From Nitrososphaerota archaeon (GTDB lineage Archaea > Iainarchaeota > Iainarchaeia > Iainarchaeales > VGJJ01): DNA of 13,730 nt. The notes beneath the pieces were generated by a model. The model was not told the origin of the DNA. It ran no database searches and worked only from the letters and a program-made list of their open reading frames with translations. Positions within the stretch are counted from its first letter, which is position 1. Each line of letters opens with the position of its first letter. The DNA is taken from positions 1 to 13,730 of the forward strand of contig JAGVNS010000057.1 of the NCBI GenBank assembly GCA_020053155.1, given 5' to 3'. A program made the translations under genes and the position numbers. Positions 7,936 through 13,685 of this stretch are shown here, one piece after another.

Positions 7936-8934
7936 TTAACACACCGCGAGGGCCAATTGCCGGGCATCGGAAAGGGGGCGGGCGGGAATCTTGAGCTCGC
8001 GGGAAATGGACTGTGCGAGTTCCTTTTCAAAACCATGATGGGTAAACACCTGTTTGGGTTGTGCCTGGCGAACGTACTCAAGTAATTGCGCATAATCCGC
8101 ATGGTCGGACAAGGGGAACGTATGGTCAAATCCCCCCTTCCACCCCCACCCCGTGAATTTGGCAGAAGCAATGGGTTTTCCCGCCGAAACGGAGAGCGCA
8201 TGCAACAAGTGGGGGGAACACCAACTCTCTGGGAGAATCAGCAATTCCGCTTCGCGCAGATTGTGGTCAATCTTGACGTAATCCCCCAACCTTTTCCCAA
8301 ACGCATCATGAATAGTGTTCTTTTCAAACACCGCGTCGTGAACGTAGGGGGTGAGGTGGGAATACTCATTCACCAGTTTGGTCAACTCCTGCGCCTTTCC
8401 CGTGGCATATCCCGCTAGCACGGGCAGGCAATTGTTCTTTTCTGTCCGCGAAAGCCACTTCTCCATTTCCGCATACACCACTTCACGTGAGGGAAAGAAA
8501 TATTCTTTTCTTCCAAACGTACTCTCCATCACCAACACGTCACACGGAACTATTTCAGCCCCTTCTTGGAGGATGGAATTTTGCAACTTGAAATCGGTAG
8601 TAACGCAGACTTTTATTTCTCCCTCGCACACCACTTGACTGCTTCCCAAAATGTGCCCCGAATTGACCAACGACACTTTTTCTTCTCCCGAACGAAAATG
8701 TTTTTTGAATTCCACCCGATGGGTTTGGGCTTTTTGGGGAATCTTGCTCTCAATCAACCCGTGGGTGGGGTGGGACATATAATACGGGGAAGGATTCTTC
8801 ATCCCAATACTGACGTGGTCGGAGTGGGCATGCGAAACAAACACTTTGTCTGCGACCGTTTTCTTGCGATGAGGGTCAATGAGCAAGCGCTCCGAACCCT
8901 GAATCACCACCCCCCCCTCCTCAAAAACGTGCAT
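7936..8934 (-). CDS. Beta-CASP metallo-beta-lactamase-fold exonuclease, ligase-associated-exonuclease-like
   Basis: Predicted zinc-dependent nuclease of the COG1236-type Cft2/ligase-associated exonuclease group, acting in the cytoplasm on RNA or DNA ends. At 332 residues it matches the ~330-residue length of the bacterial ligase-associated enzymes. The metal-binding motif SHAHSDH is at 34-40 (H35, H37, D39, H40). N-S-G-H-I-L-G-S at 91-98 supplies a further His, T-D-F at 113-115 the Asp, and the segment VLVMESTFG follows as in beta-CASP proteins. Near the C-terminus L-S-D-H-A-D-Y and F-T-H-H-G give the last histidines, so all expected catalytic positions appear present. No KH domains precede it, unlike the long archaeal aCPSF1 proteins. 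No ligase gene is visible nearby, so DNA repair versus RNA processing is undecided. The start ATG at 8934 is supported by a TATA-like element 27 nt upstream. A tract of eight G lies in codons 6-9. Confidence 0.88.
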   Translation of the reverse strand: MHVFEEGGVVIQGSERLLIDPHRKKTVADKVFVSHAHSDHVSIGMKNPSPYYMSHPTHGLIESKIPQKAQTHRVEFKKHFRSGEEKVSLVNSGHILGSSQVVCEGEIKVCVTTDFKLQNSILQEGAEIVPCDVLVMESTFGRKEYFFPSREVVYAEMEKWLSRTEKNNCLPVLAGYATGKAQELTKLVNEYSHLTPYVHDAVFEKNTIHDAFGKRLGDYVKIDHNLREAELLILPESWCSPHLLHALSVSAGKPIASAKFTGWGWKGGFDHTFPLSDHADYAQLLEYVRQAQPKQVFTHHGFEKELAQSISRELKIPARPLSDARQLALAVC

Positions 8935-8957
8935 AAACGCAACGCACGAAAACGGGG

Positions 8958-8965
8958 ATTAAAAA
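8958..8965 (-). promoter_or_regulatory. TATA box of the exonuclease gene
   Basis: The minus strand reads CCTTTTTAATCCCC here. The TTTTTAAT core is centred about 27 nt upstream of the ATG at 8934, which predicts a leaderless transcript. No Shine-Dalgarno core precedes the ATG. Confidence 0.5.
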
Positions 8966-9013
8966 GGTGTGCAAAGCAAAATGCCAAACGGGTAGCTTCC
9001 GATATCTGCCATC

Positions 9014-9022
9014 TAATTAAAA
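9014..9022 (+). promoter_or_regulatory. Candidate TATA box for the Ldh_2-family gene
   Basis: The plus strand reads CTAATTAAAAGG. A start site 26 nt downstream would fall near 9044, giving a leader of about 24 nt before the ATG at 9068. This gene is therefore an exception to the leaderless pattern. The leader has only a weak purine segment (CTGAGAA) before the ATG. The 133-nt gap 8935-9067 also contains the divergent exonuclease promoter. Confidence 0.4.
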
Positions 9023-9067
9023 GGATTTTGACATTCAATAGGGTACGATTGCTCTGCTGAGAACTCT

Positions 9068-10060
9068 ATGCGTATCAAACTTGAACATTTGCGCGAGCTG
9101 ACCAAAAAAGCTCTCCTAAATTATGGATACAATCAAGCTGAGACCGCGGCTATTTCAGAAGTTCTCCTTTATGCCCAACTTCGAGGCAATAACCAAGGAG
9201 TAGTAAAACTCATCGGTAAGGGAATACCCAAATCTCCTGATGTAAAGCCCGTGGAAATTGAAAAAGAAACAAAACTTTCGGTGCTCATCAATGCGCATCA
9301 AAATCATGCCATGGTGGTACTAAATCAGGCGGCCGATTTGGCAATTAAAAAAGCAAAAGAACATGGTATGAGCATCGTTGGGGTGAACAACATTAACACC
9401 TCCTCCGGTGCACTTGGATTTTATGCCCGGAAAATAGCCAAAGCAAACCTAATTGGCTTCGTCTTTGCTGGTTCCATGGAAACGGTCGCCACGCACGGCT
9501 CCTCCGAGGCACTCTTTGGTACGAATCCTTTCGCCATTGGGGTTCCCGCGGAGGGTGAACCACTTGTATACGACATCGCCACCGCTGCCATGGCATACTT
9601 CGGAGTCGTTGAAGCAAATACTGCCGGACGAAAATTGCCGGATGGAATTGCATTTGACAAATCCGGCAATCCCACGGCGAATCCGGCCGACGTCCTTGAC
9701 GGTGGGTCACTGCGAACATTTGACAAAGGTCACAAAGGAACCGGATTGTCCATGATGGTCCAAATTTTGACGGGTCCTCTCACAGGATCCTACTATACTG
9801 GCTTTGGGGATGTGGCAAAAAACTGGGGCGGCCACTTCATCTTCGCATTTGACCCAGAACTACTCGACGGGGTAGAGGCCGTTCGTCGCGGCGTAGCCCA
9901 AATCACCCAAAAAGCAAAATCAACCAAAAAACTACCCGGTGTTAGCGAAATATTCGTGCCGGGTGAAAAAGGTAACCGTCTAACTCAAAAGTTTCTTGCT
10001 TCGGGTGAAATAGAAATAGAAGAAAACCTCTATAACGAACTTAAAAAAGCGGCAAAATAG
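9068..10060 (+). CDS. Ldh_2-family (malate/L-lactate dehydrogenase-like) oxidoreductase, divergent catalytic site
   Basis: Cytoplasmic NAD(P)-dependent 2-hydroxyacid oxidoreductase family that includes archaeal malate dehydrogenase of the MdH2 type, sulfolactate dehydrogenase and ureidoglycolate dehydrogenase. The length of 330 residues is normal. Recognisable features are an N-terminal helical region, RGNNQG at 39-44, G-V-N-N-I-N-T-S-S-G at 105-114, the family motif G-T-N-P-F-A-I-G-V-P at 151-160, D-I-A-T-A at 169-173, K-G-T-G-L-S-M-M-V near 223-231 and G-G-H-F-I-F-A-F-D-P further on. In typical members the first motif reads R-G-H-x-S-H-G and the second S-N-H-F-G; both histidines are absent here. 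The fold and cofactor site look intact, while substrate or chemistry may differ. No in-frame ATG, GTG or TTG lies between the upstream stop at 9029 and 9068, so the start is secure. Neighbouring genes give no pathway hint. The substrate is unknown. Confidence 0.87.
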   Translation: MRIKLEHLRELTKKALLNYGYNQAETAAISEVLLYAQLRGNNQGVVKLIGKGIPKSPDVKPVEIEKETKLSVLINAHQNHAMVVLNQAADLAIKKAKEHGMSIVGVNNINTSSGALGFYARKIAKANLIGFVFAGSMETVATHGSSEALFGTNPFAIGVPAEGEPLVYDIATAAMAYFGVVEANTAGRKLPDGIAFDKSGNPTANPADVLDGGSLRTFDKGHKGTGLSMMVQILTGPLTGSYYTGFGDVAKNWGGHFIFAFDPELLDGVEAVRRGVAQITQKAKSTKKLPGVSEIFVPGEKGNRLTQKFLASGEIEIEENLYNELKKAAK

Positions 10061-10121
10061 CCAAAGAGCCCCGCCACCCAAAAAAAGATGAAACCCCAAA
10101 AAAATAGAGCTCCCCCACGTT

Positions 10122-10133
10122 CAACTATATATA
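10122..10133 (+). promoter_or_regulatory. TATA box CAACTATATATA of the coiled-coil gene
   Basis: The TATATATA core (10126-10133) is centred 26-27 nt upstream of the ATG at 10156, so the message should be leaderless. The same 12-mer occurs at 13652-13663 with the same distance to an ATG. It selects 10156 over the out-of-frame ATG at 10151. The rest of the 95-nt gap 10061-10155 is A- and C-rich with no other signal I can support. Confidence 0.7.
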
Positions 10134-10155
10134 GGAAAACACCATTCTTCATGGC

Positions 10156-11241
10156 ATGTCCGAGGCCATTCTCCTCTTGGACCAGCTCCAAGACGAACTT
10201 CACACGTTCAAGTCCCTTCCCCTCATCCCCTGGACGCAAGCCAATCGCGCCCAATTGGTTGAGCGACTCAAGCAATGGGACACGCACACTAAGCAAGTGC
10301 GCGAGCTCCTCAATTTGCTCCAATTGGAGCAGCTCAAAACTCCAGCCCTGAAAGATGTTGATGTCAGGGAGGCCGAAACGTTTGTAAAAAAGAACCACGA
10401 CGTGTTGGAGCGAAATCTCCAATTTGAAAAAGACAAAACAAACCGAAAAATAGACTTGACGGAAAAAGTAACCACTCCCGCATTGGGAGCGGAGCTGGAA
10501 AACCGTTTGCACCGGCAATGGATGGTATTGCAGCGCGTGCACGAGCACTTCCACATTGCCCTGCGGAAATCAATGAACGATTCTCAACCCGTGAAAGGAA
10601 TGGAGGGAGATTTGTTTTCCCTCATTCGAACAAAGGATGATGAAATCAACAAGGTGAAACAGGAAAGGGACCAATTGAAGCGCGAAAAATACTTTGGTCC
10701 AAATGAAAAATACTCGCTGACGGAAATGGAGAACGAATTGCAGGAATTGCTGCAGCAATTTGCGGTTGAAAAGCATGGATTGTTTGACCACCTTGAAAGC
10801 GGGAAGAAAAAGCTCGACGAATACGCCAATTATCACATGCACCTGGAAAACAAAACCAAAAAATTGGAGCATTTGGTGCACGAACTGACCAAAAAGCACG
10901 TGGGCATCCTCACCCTGCTCAAAAAAGAACGCGATTTCGCGCGCAAATTGGCGTTGGATTTGGAAACGGAAACGGCCACCCTGCGCGCGCTCTACTCCAA
11001 AGAATTGCTATCGCTGGAAGATACAAAGCATTCCATCAAGAAAGAGATTGAAGAGAAGCACGCCCAACGAATCATGCAATTGGAAAAGAGAGCCAATGAC
11101 CAGGAATCCCTCATCAAGGAATTGGACGCATTGGTACGGGAAAAAGAACGCCAACTCTCGCGAATGGAAAACAAAAGCCCGCTCGAAAAGAAACCAAACG
11201 AAACCCTCTCAAGGCCCAAAAAGATACTGAACTTACGGTGA
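10156..11241 (+). CDS. Cytoplasmic coiled-coil protein of unknown function
   Basis: I do not recognise a family. The 361-residue product is highly charged and rich in K, E, L and Q, with no signal peptide and no membrane segment. Residues 1-75 form leucine-rich amphipathic helices (for example LLNLLQLEQL). About 115-145 contains a W- and H-containing helix. About 165-345 shows long heptad-like spacing of L, I and M typical of an extended coiled coil, with a short break near 195-205 (FGPNEKYS). The last 20 residues are basic and proline-containing and probably disordered. Such proteins can be scaffolds, cytoskeletal or chromosome-associated, but nothing here decides between these. The start is fixed by the TATA spacing. 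The 3' end overlaps the stop region of the convergent membrane-protein gene by 9 nt. Confidence 0.85.
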   Translation: MSEAILLLDQLQDELHTFKSLPLIPWTQANRAQLVERLKQWDTHTKQVRELLNLLQLEQLKTPALKDVDVREAETFVKKNHDVLERNLQFEKDKTNRKIDLTEKVTTPALGAELENRLHRQWMVLQRVHEHFHIALRKSMNDSQPVKGMEGDLFSLIRTKDDEINKVKQERDQLKREKYFGPNEKYSLTEMENELQELLQQFAVEKHGLFDHLESGKKKLDEYANYHMHLENKTKKLEHLVHELTKKHVGILTLLKKERDFARKLALDLETETATLRALYSKELLSLEDTKHSIKKEIEEKHAQRIMQLEKRANDQESLIKELDALVREKERQLSRMENKSPLEKKPNETLSRPKKILNLR

Positions 11242-11694
11242 ACTTTCCAGAATCGCGACCCACGCAAACAGTTCGAGGGGAGTGGCATCCGCAGCGCTCT
11301 GTTTAACCACTTTCACCCGCACTTCCACGTTCCTGCTACTTTCACTTTTGACGGGAATGGCATACTCTATTTCCTTGGCCGCCCCGGGAACCAATTGGAT
11401 GGTTTTAGTTCCCACCCCCTTGCGGTTTAATTCCACATCAATGGTGTATGATTGTTCGCTCAATTCGGAAGAAGAGAGAACAATCCCAAACTCAATCGTT
11501 CCATTCACGGGGTCAGGGGTGTAGGTCGGATACTCCATCCATTGCAACGCCGAAAAATCACCCTTTTCTTTATTGGGATACAGAACCCAAAAAACGGCGG
11601 CCAAGAGAAAAAGAAGAATGGTGCACACTCCCAACAATCGAATGGAAGCCGCGTCATTGGATGCATCAGAATGGGAAATGGGCATACGTTTCAT
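11233..11694 (-). CDS. Small single-pass membrane protein with a DUF1616-like extracellular beta domain
   Basis: A 153-residue protein. Residues 1-19 are hydrophilic, 20-39 form one hydrophobic helix (L-L-G-V-C-T-I-L-L-F-L-L-A-A-V-F-W-V-L-Y), and the rest is a predicted outside beta-sandwich of about 100 residues. The pattern N-G-T-I-E-F-G-I-V, then Y-T-I-D-V-E-L, then L-V-P-G-A-A-K-E-I resembles the extracellular part of archaeal DUF1616 proteins, which is family resemblance only. An in-frame ATG at 11685 would give 150 residues. The nearest TATA element is centred at 11715, only 21 nt from the 11694 ATG but 30 nt from 11685, so the shorter start may be the real one. The gene is divergent from the 509-residue surface protein and convergent with the coiled-coil gene (9-nt overlap at 11233-11241). 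Function is unknown; co-function with the divergent surface protein is inferred. Confidence 0.78.
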   Translation of the reverse strand: MKRMPISHSDASNDAASIRLLGVCTILLFLLAAVFWVLYPNKEKGDFSALQWMEYPTYTPDPVNGTIEFGIVLSSSELSEQSYTIDVELNRKGVGTKTIQLVPGAAKEIEYAIPVKSESSRNVEVRVKVVKQSAADATPLELFAWVAILESSP

Positions 11695-11710
11695 TTGATG
11701 AACCGCGAAC

Positions 11711-11720
11711 CTTTAATAGG
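11711..11720. promoter_or_regulatory. Shared TATA element of a divergent promoter
   Basis: The 49-nt gap 11695-11743 contains only one convincing AT-rich core, CTTTAATAGG on the plus strand (CCTATTAAAG on the minus). It is centred 29 nt before the plus-strand ATG at 11744 and 30 nt before the second minus-strand ATG at 11685. Its near symmetry would let TBP serve both directions. The GCGAACC upstream of the plus orientation looks more like a BRE than the minus-side flank, so the plus direction may be stronger. Confidence 0.45.
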
Positions 11721-11743
11721 GCACGTTCCTTCTCCTCCTTAGA

Positions 11744-13273
11744 ATGTACGACCCCAATTCGCCCCCCAATTCGGACACAGACGGAACGAGTCCATTTGAC
11801 TCCCCCTCCTACGGAGCCGCGCCCGGACCCATTGACACGGCCAAAGACTTTCTCCACCAGCATGGAAAAATGCTCCTCATCATTCTCGTAGTGGGGGTAG
11901 TGGGATTTTTTTTGTATGATTATTTGATTGGCTCATTAGTGGAGGTTACGATTGAAGCGCGTGACACCGAAAAAAAATTGGCCGGAACGATGGATGGAAA
12001 ACTTTTTGAGGGAGAAGGAACGAGCGCCATCAAATCCTTTTCAGGGAGTACAACGCTATCCTTACGTCCGGGGGATTATCGTGTGGAGTGGGATACGGGC
12101 TCGAGCGAGTATGAGGACCCCGGAACGAGTTCATTCAGAGTAAGTTCGGAAAGCAAGGACGGGAGGCAGATCGAAACGACCGTTTTCGAGAAAGACATCC
12201 CCGTTCAACTCATCAACTTTTCCTTTCCTTCCACACTCGTCGTGGGACAAACGGCGGCTACCGCTACGTTAACGTTGGAAAATTCTTCTGCCCAAACCCA
12301 AACCATCGAATTAGTGTATGATGGAGATTTGGATGAAAAAATACTAGACATTGCCACGCAACCCAGCACCATTATCATCAATCCCAACGCCACGTTGCCC
12401 GTTACGTTATCCATCAGCGTTCCCACCTCAACGTTTGTAAAAAACACCAAAAATGGGGACAGCAAAAAGGGAACGGTTCGCATCAAATACACCAATGAAA
12501 GCAAGGGGGCCAGTTACACGCTGTTCAAATCCCTGGCGTTGGACATCAACCCCAAAACACCCCAAACGTTCGCCGTCACGGCCAACAAACTGTACACTAA
12601 AACGTTCACCATCCGAAACAACTCGGGAGTGGACATTCCCGAAAGCGTGAAAGCCGACGTTCAAGTCAAATCAGCGCAGGAAAACGATATTCCTAACACC
12701 CAAAAATGGTTCTCCTGGAACCCATCCTCTCCGTTTACTACACCCAAAAAATCGGAAAGCATTCCCATAGTGTTGAACATTCTCGCTCCCTCAAACGTGC
12801 TCTCCGACACCATTACGGGAGAAATAAAACTCTACACGGGATTCTGGAGCCAAATCGTCCCATTCACACTCAATTTAACGGAAGCATTGGTAGAGTTGAA
12901 AGTGACCCTCGACACCACTTCAGGGCTCAAAAAATACGCCCTCCAAAAGGATTTGGTCACGGGACAGTACGAAAGCAAGAATGCCCTGCTGAAACTCGAA
13001 AACATGGGGGGTCTTCCCATCGACAACATCCTCATGGACGTGAGCACGTGCCCGGAGTACATCAAACAACTCGATTCGGGTTTCTTTTTAGATTTGAAAC
13101 TCCCCGAAAAAGGAAAAACGGGAAGCAGTGCGACCACTACACTCCAAATAACCGCCCCCCCATCCGCCCTCCCGGGAGGGGAACAAAACTGCCTGCTCCA
13201 AATCTCCTACTTAAACCCCAAAAACGGGGACGCGGTACAAATGGACCCCATCACCGTGCAAATTGAGACATGA
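11744..13273 (+). CDS. Single-pass surface protein with Ig-like repeats
   Basis: A 509-residue protein, family not recognised. Residues 1-42 are polar, rich in S, P, G and D, and probably cytoplasmic and disordered; 43-63 form one hydrophobic helix (M-L-L-I-I-L-V-V-G-V-V-G-F-F-L); the remainder is predicted extracellular. About 65-125 looks like a carboxypeptidase-regulatory or PEGA-like sandwich ending in L-R-P-G-D-Y-R-V-E-W. About 150-260, 265-380 and 383-509 look like three Ig-like modules (pattern T-L-x-L-E-N, then P-V-T-L-x-I-x-V-P). The last contains two cysteines that could form a disulfide. Sequons N-x-S/T are present (for example N-S-S and N-A-T). Topology mirrors the giant protein at 424-7884, though the cytoplasmic tails differ. 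The ATG at 11744 lies 29 nt from the shared TATA element, and no Shine-Dalgarno site precedes it. A structural or adhesive surface role is inferred. Confidence 0.87.
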   Translation: MYDPNSPPNSDTDGTSPFDSPSYGAAPGPIDTAKDFLHQHGKMLLIILVVGVVGFFLYDYLIGSLVEVTIEARDTEKKLAGTMDGKLFEGEGTSAIKSFSGSTTLSLRPGDYRVEWDTGSSEYEDPGTSSFRVSSESKDGRQIETTVFEKDIPVQLINFSFPSTLVVGQTAATATLTLENSSAQTQTIELVYDGDLDEKILDIATQPSTIIINPNATLPVTLSISVPTSTFVKNTKNGDSKKGTVRIKYTNESKGASYTLFKSLALDINPKTPQTFAVTANKLYTKTFTIRNNSGVDIPESVKADVQVKSAQENDIPNTQKWFSWNPSSPFTTPKKSESIPIVLNILAPSNVLSDTITGEIKLYTGFWSQIVPFTLNLTEALVELKVTLDTTSGLKKYALQKDLVTGQYESKNALLKLENMGGLPIDNILMDVSTCPEYIKQLDSGFFLDLKLPEKGKTGSSATTTLQITAPPSALPGGEQNCLLQISYLNPKNGDAVQMDPITVQIET

Positions 13274-13286
13274 GCACACTACAAAA

Positions 13287-13303
13287 ATTTTCCCTAATTT
13301 TTT
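13287..13303 (+). terminator. T-tract terminator region after the 509-residue surface protein gene
   Basis: Two T-tracts (about 13288-13291 and 13298-13303) follow the TGA stop at 13271-13273 without a hairpin. They fit archaeal U-tract termination. The second tract merges into the TATA box of the next gene. Confidence 0.4.
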
Positions 13304-13307
13304 AAAC
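13300..13307 (+). promoter_or_regulatory. TATA box of the 111-residue protein gene
   Basis: TTTTAAAC, with its TTTAAA core centred 25-26 nt before the ATG at 13329, again predicts a leaderless transcript. No Shine-Dalgarno site precedes the ATG. Confidence 0.5.
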
Positions 13308-13328
13308 CGCTTGTTCACACACTGATTT

Positions 13329-13664
13329 ATGCGTGTTGACCCGTTGTCCAATACCTCATATGAGGACTTGTGTGATGAACCCAGGGCCATGATGGTTACC
13401 CGGATCAGACTTTTTCCAAATGACGAGGGTGTGCAAAAATTTGCGGTCATCTTGTTGCTAGTGCACCATGACAAATGGGTAACAGTCATCCGATATGATG
13501 GTAGTAAACACGAGCGCGTCCACGCCCATTATTTCTATAAAAATCCACCCAAAAAAGAGTATCATACTAAATCTATTTCATCCGAAACTATTGAAGTCTA
13601 TCAGCACCGAATACGCCAAAATTGGAGGCTCTATGTCGGGGAATTAAGGGACAACTATATATAA
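13329..13664 (+). CDS. Small hypothetical protein with W-V-x-V-x-R-Y-D core, possible toxin-antitoxin or stress-type module
   Basis: A complete 111-residue, apparently soluble protein. The core K-W-V-T-V-I-R-Y-D-G followed by a His-rich stretch (E-R-V-H-A-H-Y-F-Y) resembles small uncharacterised domain families with V-V-R-Y-D-x-x-H and H-x-H motifs found in bacteria and archaea; I cannot name the family with certainty. The C-terminal 40 residues look helical with W and Y. A second gene starts 21 nt after its stop and has a strong Shine-Dalgarno site, so the two may be co-transcribed. A small first gene plus partner is a common toxin-antitoxin layout, but that is inference and the partner is cut off. 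The start ATG at 13329 is supported by the TATA spacing. Confidence 0.72.
   Translation: MRVDPLSNTSYEDLCDEPRAMMVTRIRLFPNDEGVQKFAVILLLVHHDKWVTVIRYDGSKHERVHAHYFYKNPPKKEYHTKSISSETIEVYQHRIRQNWRLYVGELRDNYI
13652..13663 (+). promoter_or_regulatory. Internal TATA box CAACTATATATA for the right-edge gene
   Basis: The 12-mer is identical to that at 10122-10133, and its first base lies 34 nt from the ATG at 13686, exactly as in the other copy. It overlaps the last codons and stop of the 111-residue gene. It could start a leaderless mRNA for the right-edge gene, independent of the upstream promoter. Confidence 0.5.
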
Positions 13665-13669
13665 CTACT

Positions 13670-13675
13670 GGAGGT
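13670..13675 (+). promoter_or_regulatory. Shine-Dalgarno site GGAGGT
   Basis: GGAGGT lies 10 nt before the ATG at 13686 and only 2 nt before the ATG at 13678, so it supports 13686. It is the only clear Shine-Dalgarno sequence ahead of a gene in the window, which fits translation from a two-gene message. Confidence 0.65.
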
Positions 13676-13685
13676 ATATGTTTGC

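Noticed and set aside
7573..8085. A 170-codon plus-strand frame spanning the junction of the giant and exonuclease genes
   Set aside because: It is antisense to two well-supported genes and to the TATA box of the giant gene, and its composition (H, G, Q, R rich) is typical of a shadow frame.
9028..9049. A bacterial-like promoter TTGACA with TACGAT upstream of the Ldh_2 gene
   Set aside because: The spacer is only 10 nt, far from the 16-18 nt needed, and all neighbouring genes show archaeal TATA signals.
10151..10153. An ATG five bases upstream of the chosen start of the coiled-coil gene
   Set aside because: It is in a different frame from the 361-codon gene, and the TATA spacing matches 10156.
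12706..13266. A 186-codon plus-strand frame inside the 509-residue surface protein gene
   Set aside because: It is a different frame of the same strand with H-, R- and P-rich shadow composition and no start signals.
13678..13680. An ATG directly after the Shine-Dalgarno site at the right edge
   Set aside because: It is only 2 nt from GGAGGT, too close for use, and the ATG at 13686 fits both the Shine-Dalgarno and the TATA spacing.
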